From contig CM068380.1 in NCBI GenBank assembly GCA_034770075.1, positions 37,466,695 through 37,530,694 on the forward strand: DNA of 64,000 nt. Direction: 5' to 3'. The position numbers were made by a program, and so were the translations under genes. The notes beneath the pieces are model-generated. The model saw only the letters and a program-made list of their open reading frames with translations. It was not told the origin of the DNA and ran no database searches. Below are positions 23,250-35,783 of the stretch, in pieces (position 1 is the first letter of the stretch; each line of letters opens with the position of its first letter). This DNA comes from Aralia elata. Lineage: Eukaryota > Streptophyta > Magnoliopsida > Apiales > Araliaceae.

Positions 23250-23386
23250 ACTGCTCGGGGATTGTCGTGATAGCTTTATATACTTATTCTTGACCTGCGA
23301 TCTTTGCTCGGATATGTTAGAGTAAAATGACGTGTTTACCCTTCTACTAGGGTTAAAGAACAAGTGCAAAATTTTGGGTGTCTACA
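23250..23386 (-). repeat. Element T 5' LTR, outer end
   Basis: On the minus strand it begins TGTAGACACCCAAAATTTTG at 23386, a typical Tat-type LTR start, and ends at the Athila insertion. Joined to the other pieces it gives an LTR of about 2.5 kb. Confidence 0.65.
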
Positions 23387-25597
23387 AGTGCGAAAATTTG
23401 CACACAAGCAAGACTTGCATAATTTAAGAGACTAGCATAGCTAGAGAACTCGCACAAATATATAAAATTTGCGTAAGTTTAGAACTTGCAATAATTAGGA
23501 AACTTGCACACAAGCTTAAAAACTTAAACAACTCACAAGAGTAACATAGCTAGGGAATTTGCAATAAATCAGGGAACTTGCTTGGATTAGGTAAACCTTC
23601 CTTGGTTACGCTATTAACCACTTCCAAACGGCTACCTACAATATCCATAAGGATTTAATTAATTAACTTAATCATCACTTATTAATAATTATCGCCGTTA
23701 TTAAACGTAACCTAATCCGATAATTATTCTTTAGACTTAATTCAATCTTCGACGTCCTCTCACATTATTTTTATAATATTTACATAAAAATATGCAATTA
23801 GCCTTTATTTAGACTGAGACGCCCCACGTCGTTATCTTTTAGCCGATAGAAATTATATTAATAATTTTTCGACTTTACTTTACTTAATTATTTTATTATT
23901 TCGTAACTCCATTTTCTTCATTAAGCCTCATTAACTATTTTATTATTATTTTTCGTCTTGGTCCCTTATACTTAAAAACATTCCACAAGTAAAAATAATT
24001 TTATTATATTTTTTCAGCTTTATTTAGTATTTTTAAAAGGGCCATTTCTGTTCCAAAATTACCAAATTTAAATAATTCGAACTTAATTCCAAAAATCACC
24101 CAACTTGGACAATATCTTCCTCATATCAAAGAGTACTTCCAGTAAATATTTCATCACCATCCGAGTTGTAGAATTCAAGATATAACAGTTTTAGTTTTAA
24201 AAATCCTAATTTTAGATTGGTCATAACTCACTCGTCCGAAGTCCGATTGAGCTCATTTTTGGACAAGACTTACATTATACCATATAATTTTTATGTCCAA
24301 AAGGCCTTAATTTATTACACTTGTTAAGTGTCCAAAACAGTCCTTGAAAAAAATAATCAGATTGCTCTGTCAGTTTTTCCAGTTTTTCTTATTTTGGTAG
24401 AAAAATCACCATAAATAATCTACAAGGAATTTTACTGAAATTCTTCTTGGAATGTGTAAAAGACTCATATATCTATCCATGAAAATTGACCACACTTAAA
24501 AATTCATTATACATTGAGAGTTATGATTGTTCAATTTTCAACTTCTGTTTTTAGGTTTTGTAGTTTTCAAACTTTCATGTTCACTTTATGAACTTCCATA
24601 TTTTCTCAATTTTTCAAGCATGATCTATCATAAACCAACGTCATACATCATAAACTACCTTATTCTCCACGATCCACCATGATCCACCATCAAACACATC
24701 AAACTCCCACAACCAACAAGATTAAAACATAATTTAAATATGGTTTTAGGGTTAAGACTTTTATACCTTTCTTGCTTACTTGGTTTCCTCTTCCTTCTTG
24801 GCTAAGCCTTGCTAGCTCTTCCTCTCCTTTTCCCCCTCACAAATCTAAACTCTCTCTCTCTCAAGCTCTCTGGCTCTCTAACTTGGTGAAATGAAAAAAA
24901 AGTGTTGGAAAGGAAGAATGGTTGGCTATTTATAAAAGAACTTTGAAAGGATTATAAGTTAGCTACTCTAGTTTGGTCTCTTCTTGGTTAATCCCCTCCT
25001 CTTCTCTTTATTTACACTAGGCTCCACAAGATTAATTAAGCTAATCCTCATCAACCTTAATCATCCATTTAATTAAGCTAATGCAAGGATTAAATCTAGA
25101 CAAATTAGGGAAACATGATCCACTTTTTGTGGGAAGTAGATGGGAGTTGCTAGGAGTGGTTTGGAGTGGTTGAACCTCCTCACATGGCTATGAAATCTGG
25201 CCACTTCCTCCCCATTTCTTTTTTTTTATTTGCCTCTTTTATTGCATCATTGCTTACATCACCCTTGGACTTATTGGGCTAGGTTGCTTTCGGCGTCTTG
25301 TTTGGGCTTGCAAGTATTGAACAAGGATTGCTAGGGATTTGTCTTGGGCTCATGTTTGGGCTTGTCATGGCTTAATTGCCTTAAGGTTCATTCCTTTACC
25401 ATTTGATTACTTAAGCTTGTTTGGTTTAATTTTACGTACTTAGCCTTGCTTGGCTATTATGTTAAAGTCCATATATATATATATATATATATATATATTT
25501 CACTTCATTTGTAACAAAAAAATATTTTCACTTCATTAAATAAGCTTTTACATAGGTTTTTATTACAACGCTCCCATGCTAGTTCACAAATATTACA
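23387..25597 (-). repeat. 3' LTR of element G, truncated by element T
   Basis: On the minus strand starts TGTAATATTTGTGAACTAGC at 25597, after a polypurine tract. TATA-like TTTATAAATAG at 24936-24926, GA-rich leader, donor-like AAG|GTATAA at 24776-24775. Bases 23388-24473 match 42218-43298 closely, identifying the pair of LTRs of one element. The CAAGTT array lies at 23388-23600; beyond it the LTR is cut by T, so acceptor and micro-exon are absent here. A (TA)n run lies at 25471-25498. Confidence 0.85.
25471..25498. repeat. (TA)n microsatellite
   Basis: About fourteen TA units near the start of the G 3' LTR. Confidence 0.9.
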
Positions 25598-25610
25598 TTC
25601 TTCCCCTCTT
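25598..25610 (-). other. Polypurine tract of element G
   Basis: Minus strand reads AAGAGGGGAAGAA directly before the LTR start TGTAATATTTG. Confidence 0.85.
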
Positions 25611-25634
25611 ATAAGGATTCCGTCCTCGGAATCG

Positions 25635-27718
25635 CTATTACAAAATTAATTAAAAAGGTGAGGGTTATTTTGCTTCATCTTATCTTCGAGTTCCCACGTA
25701 GCTTCTTTCGCATTATGGTTTCTCCATACTATCTTCACAGAAAGTATTACCTTATTCTTCAAAACTTGTTCTTTTCTGTCAATTATTTGAACATAAATTT
25801 CTCTGTACGTTAAATCTTTCTCAACTTGAATAGGGTCATAGGCTATTACATGTTTATAATCTGGTTTATAGAGTCGTAATACTAACACATGGAACATATT
25901 ATGGACATGCTCTAGTTCAGGAGGTAAGACTACCTCATACGCCACTTCTCCTATTCTCCTTAACACCTCAAAAGGTCCTATGAACCTAGGGCTTAACTTC
26001 CATTTCTTCCCAAATCTTATATTTCCTTTCCAGGAGACACTATCAAAAATACATAACTATTAACTTCAAACTTTTCTCTCCTTCCTATCTCTTATTTCAA
26101 TTCTGGTATTGAAGGTACTCGAACTCTCTTTTTCAAATCTTAGGCTGTCATTCTTATCCACCTTGAACTTCTCACCTTCATTCTCCACTATTCGCTTCCT
26201 TATTTGGCCATAATCCCAACCTTATTAATATTTAACTTCTCATCTTCTTTTTTTGCTTAATTGCTTCTTTATCTCTTCATATTCTTTGTTTGTATTCTAT
26301 AACTTCGTAATCTTCTAATAATATTGGATGAACTCTCGTCAACATAATTTCTCTATCCAATTATTTTGATACTTCGCTTTAATTTCTAACTTCTCGTACT
26401 CTGTTAGCAACTCCTTAACTCTGTCCAATAAAGTTGGACTAGCTTCCATCATATATAGCTTCTCCTCTAAATCATTTACATACTTCACTTCTATCTCCAT
26501 TTTCTCTTACTCCCTTATCAACTTCTCCTAAATTGTTAACATCGACAATTTCTACTTATTGTTCCGACTTAAGGTGTCTACAACGTCATTGGCTTTCACG
26601 GATGAGAAAAGATTGTACATCGAAATCCTTTAACAAATCCAGCTATCTCCTCTGTCTCTTGTTCAACTTTTTCTATGTATATCTCACACTACTCATCATA
26701 TAATTAACATCTCCAGATATTCAACGTAAAACTACCTCTGCTAATTCCAAATCACATGTGGGATAATTCTTTGCATAAGCTCTTAACTGTTGCGATGCAT
26801 ATGCAATCACCTTCTCATACTGCATCCAACACAGCTTAAACCTCTATGTGAGGCATCACTATAACTACAAACTCACCAGTATTATTTAGTAGAGATAACA
26901 CTGGACCATACTCAACTTCTTCTTTAACTCTTGGGATCACACTTCACATCTCTCCGTTCAGACTAACTTCACACTCTTCCTTCTTGAAGAATCTTAAATG
27001 AATCCTCGTTAATACCCCATCAGTTTTAAGAAACTTCTAACTTCAGTTGGTGACATTGGTTGCTCCCAATTTATCACCGCTTTTTCTCTTGTTAGGTCTA
27101 CAACAATTCCATCCTTATCAGTCATATGTCCTAAAAATTGGACACTCTCCAACCAAAATTCTCACTTGAAAAACTTCGCATCCATACTTCTTTTCGCTTA
27201 AGATCTTCAGCACTATCCATAATTGTTCCTCAGGTTCCTCCTCAAAGTTTCTAACACACTCCGCAAATAGTCAAAATGCTCCTCATATGTTTTTGAGTAT
27301 ATTAGAATATCATCGATATACACCACCACAACTTATCTTCGTAAGTCTTAAAACCTTATTCATCAAATCTTAAATGTTGTTAAAGCGTTCATCCATCCAA
27401 AAAGCATCACTAAAATTTGTGACGTCCATGGTAATCTTAATCGTTATCTATTAATACATCTTCACGCCTTAACTTCATTTGTTAATATTGCACTGGCAAA
27501 TTAGTCAAAAAAAATCTTACTTGGCACCTTCTATCTTCTCGAATAAATTGCCAATCCTAGGTATAGGATACATATATATATTCTTAAAATTAGTATATAG
27601 GTTTTAAAACCCATCTTTCTTCTTAACAAACCGATGCTCCCTAAGAAGACCCACTTGGTTGCAATTATTCTTATCTAAACGTTTTCATAACTTTATCATT
27701 AACTCTCTCATCTTTACT
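25635..27718 (-). pseudogene. Tekay-like pol of element G (RT to chromodomain), heavily decayed
   Basis: Minus-strand order: RT from ~27640 (VKKKDG; an intact YIDDILIYSKT with YIDD at 27320-27309), then RNase H and integrase with many frameshifts, then an open 106-codon stretch 25966-25646 (LRRIGEVAYEV, LPPELEHVHN, ATWELEDKM, HLFN). That last stretch is the integrase C-terminus and chromodomain-like tail and is close to the same region of element A. Unlike A, this copy has many indels, so it looks older. The 5' part (gag end, protease, start of RT) is cut by L1 at 27719. Confidence 0.87.
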
Positions 27719-28635
27719 TGTAACGAGTGTGATTTTTGTAAATAATTAAAATATTTATCTAATAAAATAAATATTTTAGTTGGGATATTTATTAAATAAA
27801 GTAAATATTTGATGCAAATTATCATGGAATAATTTATTTGAGTGTGACAATATTAATTAAATTATCTTAAATAATTTTCTAATCGGTGCGTATTTGTATT
27901 ACGCCAGTGTAATGGTAATATTCTATTTTAATTAAATAATTAAATTAGAGAATTAATGATTTATTAAATAAAATGATTTATTAAATAGAAATTATAATTA
28001 TAATAATAAGGTTTGATTTTATTTCTTAAGGAATTAGGTTTAATTCAATTTAATTTAAATATTAGAATTTGTTTAAAAGTGTGGCAATTGTGTACTATAT
28101 GTTAAATGAAAAAAAATTTAAAATGAATAAGAAATGGTTTTGGGTGCTGGCCAAACATGGCCTTTGTGACCCTTTATATTTATAACAGGTCACACCTTTT
28201 GGAAATTTATGTTAAAACTTATCAGTTTATTTGTTAAGTCTAGATGAAAATAAAACTCAGAGCAGAGAAAGAGAGAAATTGAGAGAGAATAAATTCACTG
28301 TGAGTTTTGGAAGAACAAGAAGGAAGAAGAAGAATAACCATCTAATCATCTTATTCCAAGTCCAAAAAGATCAAAGGTAATAATCTAACTTTGAGTTCTT
28401 AGTTTTCTATTTCTTGAGTTTTTCTTTGAAAAATGGATTTTGGTGGATGAATGATAGAGATGTTGTATATATATGTTTATAAGCATGTATAATCTATTAT
28501 ATTGCATCTATATATGATTTTGGAATAATCAAATCCATAAAAACATGTTTTAAAATAAAGAATTTGGGTTTTGTAGGAGTATGTATGTTTTAGCTTGTTT
28601 TGGAGTCAAAATTGGCTAGGAATTCATGTATAGAA
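27719..28635 (+). repeat. Partial Tekay-type LTR L1
   Basis: Starts TGTAACGAGTGTG after TTACT, and has the GA-rich leader (~28250-28376) and donor-like AAAG|GTAAT at 28377. Interrupted at 28636 by the start of a second, related LTR; its remainder is not found. Confidence 0.7.
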
Positions 28636-30415
28636 TGTAGCGACAAAGAATTTTATATTTACTTTAAAATATTTATTGTATTAAATAAATATTTCAATTG
28701 ATTTATTTATTGAGTTAAATAAATAATTAATGGAATTGTTATGGAGTAATTTAGTTAAGTGTGATATATTAATTTAATTAATGATTAATGGTGATGTGCT
28801 AATTTAATGTTAATAATAATGAAATTAGAAATTTAATTAATTTGTTTAATAATTCTAATGGTTAAATGGACATTTTATTATAAAGTTTAATTGAATTAAT
28901 GTGGTTACAATTTAATTGTTTAAAGGTATGAGAAATAAACTATATGATAAATGAATTATAAAAATAAATTAAAAAGGAGTTTTATGTAGTAGGCCAAACA
29001 AGGCCTTGTGACTCTGTGCCTTTGTAACAGCTGAAGCTTTTCCTTTGTTTAACTGATAAACCACGTTAAATTAATCTTCAGTTTATTTTTATACTTACGT
29101 TCATAGAGAAAAAGAGAAATAGAGGGTGTTAGAGAAAGAAAGAGTTCTCTGTGATTTTGAGAGAAAAGTCTAAAGAATCAAAGAAGAGGAGGAATATTAA
29201 CCAAGCAATTCTCATCATCTAGCTAATCTAAAGAAGAAGTCAAAGGTAATAATCTAGTTTTAAACTCTAGTTTGTTTTCCTTAAGTCTACTTCAGTGTAA
29301 ATGGTTTTGAAGGTTAATTTGTTGAGGAATTGGTTATATGTATTATTGGGATTACTTAATCTGTTCTATGTTGTTATAATTGAGTTTTAAAAAAATCAAA
29401 TCTATGAAAAAATTGTTTAAGAGGAAGAAATTGGTTTTGATTGAATATGTACAAAATCGCTTATTTTGGAGTCAAAATTGATGTTTAATTGGTATAACAA
29501 TCTGTAAATTGATAACTTTCGTTGTTAGTATGTTAAAATATGAAAATAATGCATGTGTAATGGAGTGATTTGGTCAAGAAACGAATCTGATAAGAGATGA
29601 TTCGCCAAGTAAGTTGGAATATGAAGAAATTGCCATGAACTTTGATTTTTAAATCTTTAATTTGATTGTTTAATGTTGTTTTGAGATTATAATGGTTAGT
29701 TACATGTTGGGTTTTAATTATATGAAGTTTACAACATCTGGACATGTTTAATTTAGATTCTAATTGATGAATGTTTGGGAGTTTTGACTTAAGAATTGTC
29801 TGAGTCGCATTCTGCAGATTATGTGTCTGCGCACCAGCGCGGCCGCGCTAGTGCCAAGTGTAAAAGCAGCGCCGCCGCGCTGCTGTTAGAAATCAGGTTC
29901 TGAAGTCGGGCGCGGTCGCGCTTGAAACAAGAGTAAAAGCATGCAGCGCCGCTGCGCTGCTACCTGCTCAGACCCAGTAATGGGTATCTATGTGTATAGT
30001 TCTAGGAATGTTAATGTAACCTTATTATATGAATGTAGCAAAGTAAAATACATGTTATAAGACTTAATAGCACAATGTAATTGCACAGATGATGATTATA
30101 AGTTGTAAATTAATGAGTTATAAAAGTTTATAACTCGATGTCCGTAAGGATTGGAGATGTCATTTATATGCTATGTCTTGTGTTATATGTTCTGATTCGT
30201 GTTATGTGGTTAGTTAGGAAGTTCAGATCATGAACTAAGTTGCTAAGTTGTACTAAAGTGGAAATTAAAACCGTTAATCATAGTTATAATGAAACTAATT
30301 TGTATTGTGATCCTAATGGTAAGTAGGACATTTGGTGAAGGTAAGTTGTGATTGTGTAGATTACGCACGAGACAAGTTTATGACTTCACTCCTTTATTGT
30401 GCAAGTTTCTTAATT
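28636..30415 (+). repeat. Partial Tekay-type LTR L2
   Basis: Starts TGTAGCGACAAAG. Leader ~29100-29245, donor-like AAAG|GTAATAATC at 29246, GC cassette 29826-29965, start of the CAAGTT array at ~30366, then lost near 30415 where G gag-side sequence begins. L1 and L2 repeat the same order of blocks (ACCAAACAAGGCC, leader, donor) about 0.9 kb apart. Confidence 0.72.
29826..29965 (+). repeat. GC palindromic cassette in L2
   Basis: Four units: TCTGCGCACC-AGCGCGGCCGCGCT, AGCAGCGCCGCCGCGCTGCT, TCGGGCGCGGTCGCGCT, GCAGCGCCGCTGCGCTGC, with AT-rich spacers. Units 1 and 3 are nearly the same, in the same order, as units of the copia leader at 52712-52850. Confidence 0.8.
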
Positions 30416-30419
30416 AAGC

Positions 30420-31047
30420 TCTCTAATTCTTCCGAAAGCAATACTTCAATATACGATATTCAAAAGTATTAAGATTACATACACATATATATTCACATGT
30501 TACATTCAGAAGCTGATACAAGTTATTACTTAATATCTAATAATCTTCCCCCATTAGTACCCAGCTACTAGTCATCCCTAGCTGCTTGGTACGCCTCCCC
30601 CATCTTCTAGGAAAACTATTGACCTATAATTAGTATAGCCAGTCTGTCCTTGCTTCCTTATCAGTCTCCCATCATCCCATTCAATAATCCATGCGACACG
30701 TTATATTCATACAACGGTCTATCATGCAGCCCTTGCAATATGCTTAGTTTTTCTTCTGTTGCCTCTATTATAGTTTCTAGCCAAATATTTTTTTTTCGTT
30801 TCTCTTCCTCCCACATCTCTTCGAGGGCTTTAATCCTATTCCTCAGAGTTTGCATCTCTACTAATGCTTGCTCGACTTCTGATGTTACATCCTCTTCCTT
30901 TTTTTATGCCTTCTGATCAGGCATTATTTGATCTTCCTCGGGATTTTCTTCCATTTTCTCTTTTGGGTTCCCTTCGGGATCTCTGACTGGTTTTACGATA
31001 AGGTCATCTCTCATGACCTCTCATATATCTCTCATCTCCGCTTTACT
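30420..31047 (-). pseudogene. N-terminal gag of element G, distal to S2
   Basis: Minus strand from 31047 reads on from the gag start at 35479: after removal of S2 the protein begins M A S K A E M R D I, similar to M S G E E E I R D I of element H. An acidic stretch follows, then an open 64-codon piece (30855-30661) with a likely coiled coil (MQTLRNRIKALEEMWEEEKRKK). Stops interrupt it. The capsid and zinc-knuckle parts are missing. The last ~200 bases toward 30420 are not recognised. Confidence 0.65.
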
Positions 31048-31352
31048 TGTAATGCCCCGAGAATCCCCGTACTCGCTACAGGCGACCTCGTGCATTAATG
31101 TACAACCTTACCTTATTATTCACAATAGTTTATAATAATATGTTGTTAAAAACTCCATAAATTTAAAACTTTTATAATGTTCCTTATAACTTTGCCTCAG
31201 AACTAACAATAAATGTCGTCTGGCATAAGTACAAACAATACCATACTACAAGTTTTCTAACTTATAACATCTCAAACAGATATAACATAATAGAGTTACA
31301 ATACAAAGATTTATTTTTTCTAGCTATAGAGTTTTTGTTGTTAAACTCCTCT

Positions 31353-31406
31353 TCAATCCCATCTTTTTCCTTCCTCTTTATCGAGATCTCCAGATACGTC
31401 GTACTT
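31353..31406 (-). other. Conserved LTR micro-exon reading frame in S2
   Basis: Following CTTTCAG and two bases, the frame reads K Y D V S G D L D K E E G K R W D and stops. Same phase as in S1, S4, S5, G and H, but more diverged. Confidence 0.4.
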
Positions 31407-34126
31407 CACTGAAAGTGTTTGTTTGAAGCAAGAGTGAGCACGACGGCTCAACAAGTTCAACAGTTTCACATAACACATAAATCATGCATCATGCATCCTT
31501 AACAATATATTCATATATAACACTGTATACATGCTTCTCAATTATTATATATCGCACTTAAAACATGCTTCGTAACTTATATCAAATCATGCTTCACAAT
31601 TTGTACATATTTCACATGTAATCATGCTTCATGCTTTTCACATACTTCACAAATAATCACACCCATTGATTTCACATAACATCAATAACATCAATATAGA
31701 TTCAGATCAACAAGTTAATATCACATTGTAACATAACAATGCACATAGCAACAAGTTCTGAAAAACTTGTCTGATAAGTTTATCCAGCATATGCTAACAT
31801 TATTATGTTTTTCGAACAACCTACAATCGTAATATAGTTAACATATTCACATTAGTCACAATACGCATTACAAGTCTTAATTATGACTTTAACTTTCAAT
31901 TTTCTCAACTTTTACAATAGCTTAGCTAATTCATATCTCACTCGTACCAACTCAGAATTGGTTCATCTTTGGATAATGAACTACCCATAACATGGTTTAC
32001 CTACCCCTATAGGTGTTATAAACAACAAAATTCTTGAACTCAAAAAGTTCGATTTAAGAGGTCAAACCCGTGGGTTCCCACAGTGTGTAGATTGATGGAT
32101 CCCAGCTCGGTTAAACGGCCATAACTGCTTCGTTTCTTAAACTTTTTGGGTGATTCTTGAGTCCATTCTCATTAGAATTTCCCCCTCTACAACTTTTCTT
32201 TAGATTTCAAATCAAGATTCCAATCAGAAGTTGAGTCAAAATCGCTCTCAAGGACAGAATGCAAACTAAACTTCATTTTCCTTCACTTGAAAGACAAACC
32301 TTGACACCTTATGTATTATTTAGCTAGTTCATCATGTTATATGACTTACTAACATAGTAATACATAAACCAACACAAAGTCTAACACTTTTAAAACATGT
32401 TTTCAAGATCAAACAATGATCAATTTAAAATCGACACTTAGGGTTTTTTCAAAACGACAACTTTAAGTTTAAAACTTATTATGAACATAACATAGCTCCT
32501 TTTTTCATTTATTTGAAAGAGGTTATTATCACCACTTGTATATCTATAAAATAAACTTATGGATCTTTAAAAATACTCATAAAAATATGAGGTTTTGTTT
32601 TGAAAATCACAACCAACAAAGTTAAGGCTTAACTTTAAACAACCATATCTAGGTTTCTTAAACATACATGGACAAAAATGTGATCTATCTACATTTTTAC
32701 CACCATAGATTCGCCTTATACCATTGGAACCACCATGTTCCACTATATAGATCATAGATCTCCCAACACAAACCTAGATCTAACAATATTAACCAAAAAC
32801 ATAAAGTTCTAGGTTTTAGAAATACTTTTATACCTTTAAGATTTCTTCTTCTTCTTCTAGATGAAAGGATGTCAAGCTTGAACATCCTCCTCTTCTTCTT
32901 TCTATGGCTTTGATAGAACATAACTAGAGCTCATTTACCTCCTTCTCATGGCCATCCACGAATTTCTCTCTCTCTCTCTCTATTGTTCTAGCTATTTAGC
33001 TTAAGGAAAAGAAGTGAAAATGAATGAAATGAAATTGCCAAGCCTTGGTTAATCCACCAAACTTCTCTCTCCTCTTGCAATTATGCTTGCAATAACATTA
33101 CATACATAATGTATATCTATTCTTTTCTCCCACCACTTAACCAAAGCTAGGTAACCAATGGTGGTTAAATAAACTATGGGACAAGGCATTAATTAAAGTA
33201 GATGTGACAAGATATTTGGGGGCTACTTTGTAAGAGATGTGAGAGGCTAGCTCTAGCCCTCTCTTGGCCCAAGATGGGCAGTTTCCCCATGCTTCATTTC
33301 CCCACACTTTTGTTTTTATTTTTCATTTAATTTATATATAAGTATAGTTGCAATAATATTACATACACATATGTGTATCTATCTAATCCCTCCACCATTT
33401 AACTTAGTTGTAGTTAACTTTCTAACATTTACCTCAAGGTCAAACTTTAATCAACCTTAGTTAGTTATCAACTTATTCTTCTTTTCCTAACAATTAACCA
33501 AGGTATGGTTAATTCTTTACAAACATGTAATCCCATGGTTACTTACTAATTCTATGTTGGTCAATTATTCTCTTATAAGAATTAACCTAGAGTGAATTCA
33601 CTAACTCCACCTTAGTTAAGTCTCATTTATCATGTATACATACAATTATATATTTATACACATTTTGTTAGCAACTAACCAATGCATGGTTAAAGCTTTA
33701 ACTTAGTTACCACCTAGGGATACTCAATTAAACCATCTATGGTTAATTCTCATCATCACATGCATTCATCTAGCGTTTAACCAATGTTTGGTTAATGCCC
33801 TCTCTTGTTTACCAACTAGGATTATTCAATTAACCTTATATTGGTTAATTCTCTACAACTTTTCATTTCTCCAACACAAGCTACCAACCTAGCCCATCAC
33901 AGCTCTCTTATACTACTTACACACATCACCAACTTGTCACTTCCATCCCCTTTTTGCTCATACCAATGCAACTTTGGATAAAACAAAAGCAAAAGTCTAC
34001 CCACTTGTTTTAATTTTTTTTCCTTTTCTTTTAATAAGAATACTTGCACAATTATATATATGTATAAATATACTAATGCATATATATAAATACACCCACA
34101 CATACTCTTCTCTCTCTTCATTATCT

Positions 34127-35013
34127 AAACCTTTCATTTATGAAAAGTTTCCAAACTTTCCATTTATGGAAAGTTTCTACCCTTCCATTTCTTTGGGCTT
34201 CTTTAACTCAAGGTTGGTTAAAATATGGTCAACCTAGTTTACTCATCCTTTGGCTAATTTGTTGGGTTACTCATAAAACCCTAACACATTAAATTCGTAC
34301 TCATAGCTTGGGTTTATAATAAATCCCTCTTGGACTATCAATTATCATACATTTGGGCTTATATTTAAATTACCCACTTCATATCTAGGCAATCCTATAT
34401 TGGGCTACCATAATTAATCCTCTTATTAAAATTCCCTACATTAATCACACTAGTTAATTACCTAATGATGATCACCCTTCTCGTTTGCCAATCAAGGCCA
34501 ACATTCAAGCTATGTTAATTCATAACATAGTTTTATCTTGTTTCTCATTAATTAACCTAGTTAATTACTCATCTAGGCTTGGATCATTACCATCCTACCC
34601 TTCATCCTAAACTTTCTATTTATGGAAGGTCTCTAACCTCTTCTTATTGGTGGACATCTATACACCACAACTTTTCTTTTATAGAGAATTCCCAAACTTT
34701 CTATTTACTAAACTTTTCATTTATAGAAAGTTTCTCCTCTCTATTTTTGAATAGTAAATACGCTCTTATACTCCATATAAACGTTATTCGGGAATGTGAA
34801 AATTCGACAAGAACGAAGAAGCGTTTCTCGCGTGAATAGTGTTTCCCGCATTATTTTCTAAGAAAATATTTTTCCTCTACGATTCATTAATGCTTATATC
34901 GTATCACATAACACATTGATTAGATCGCAGAAATCCATCTTCATTGATCACATAAAATCATAATACACAAATATATCATTGCTTCTCCTAAACTTTCTAC
35001 TTATGAAAAGTTT
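34127..35013 (-). repeat. Five 24-bp palindromes in S2 U3
   Basis: AAACTTTCCATTTATGGAAAGTTT-type inverted repeats at 34127-34150, 34153-34176 (perfect), 34609-34632, 34710-34733 and 34990-35013. They lie upstream of the leader in minus-strand sense. Confidence 0.8.
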
Positions 35014-35468
35014 CTGGGGTAGCTTCTCTAACCCCATCTAGCTTATACATGCTTGTATACCCATATATCTCTGTATACCACCTTATCAATTCTAGGGTTT
35101 CAATCCCTTACATATCTTTTCACACATTTAATTTCTAACACATAGATTAGGTTAAAGTGTTTAATCATCTCTACACAATCATCTTCTTCAAAACTAGGTT
35201 TTAAACTCAACCCTTATAAGGATTCCATCATCGGAACCACTACTACCGAAACGCTCAAGTTCGGTTAACTTCTACACTCTTACGATATTATTTCATCGCA
35301 TAATCTTATTAAATACGTCCTTAATTCATATAGGTTCTTTCAAACCCAAATAAAATATTGAGTCATTTCTCTACATATTTCTCTATTAACAATCTAGGTT
35401 TTGACTTTAACCTTTATTTAATATTTGAGACCTTATTTACAAGTCTCATAACTATCTGGGATATTACA

Positions 35469-35697
35469 TTACTTGCCATCCTAAATAAGAATAACAATAA
35501 CTCCCTTAATCTCCCATCATAATATAATATATGACTTAAATTACTTACACATAACATTTAATTTAATAAACTCGATAAATTCCCAATTCATCTATTATTA
35601 CTTAAGAACTCCTATATGGGTTCAATTTTCTCTGTCTCTTCCATTTCTCATCAGCTTATATCTTAAGGTTCTCTAACCTAAGGGCTATAACCTACAA
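35469..35697 (-). other. Leader and gag start codon of element G
   Basis: Untranslated leader after the primer site, ending in a pyrimidine-rich acceptor-like TTATTCTTATTTAG, then GATGGCAAG with the gag ATG at 35479-35477. Element H shows the same arrangement (TTTTGATTATAG, then GATG). S2 cuts the gene 11 bases after the A of ATG. Confidence 0.7.
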
Positions 35698-35708
35698 CTC
35701 TGATACCA
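35698..35708 (-). other. Primer-binding site of element G (initiator Met)
   Basis: Minus strand reads TGGTATCAGAG, the classic initiator-Met tRNA primer site, three bases after the LTR end GGTGTCACA. Confidence 0.9.
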
Positions 35709-35711
35709 ACC

Positions 35712-35783
35712 TGTGACACCTCCAAATCCGTGTACTTTAAACATTGGATATGGTGCTCACTATATAACACCATTCACAACATC
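35712..35783 (-). repeat. 5' LTR of element G, inner piece
   Basis: Plus strand TGTGACACCTCCAAATCC is the complement of a Tekay LTR end. Interrupted by S3; its last five bases ACATC are duplicated at 38497-38501. Confidence 0.88.

Larger units (their letters stand above)
31048..35468 (-). mobile_element. Solo LTR S2 (Tekay-type, minus), target duplication TTACT
   Basis: On the minus strand begins TGTAATATCCCAG (35468) and ends GGGGCATTACA (31048). TTACT flanks it at 31043-31047 and 35469-35473. At 4421 bp it is the longest LTR here. U3 is rich in repeats: five 24-bp AAACTTTC...GAAAGTTT palindromes (34127-35013) and diverged TTAACCAA..TTGGTTAA repeats (~33400-33870). Leader and donor-like AAG|GTATAA at 32833-32832, acceptor TTTCAG at 31409, micro-exon below it. 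No GC island and no CTGATC stem-loop seen. It splits the gag start of element G after ATGGCAAGTAA. Confidence 0.9.

Noticed and set aside
27714..31047. TTACT before both L1 (27714) and S2 (31043) as a shared target duplication
   Set aside because: S2 has its own matching TTACT at 35469; the copy before L1 is most likely chance.
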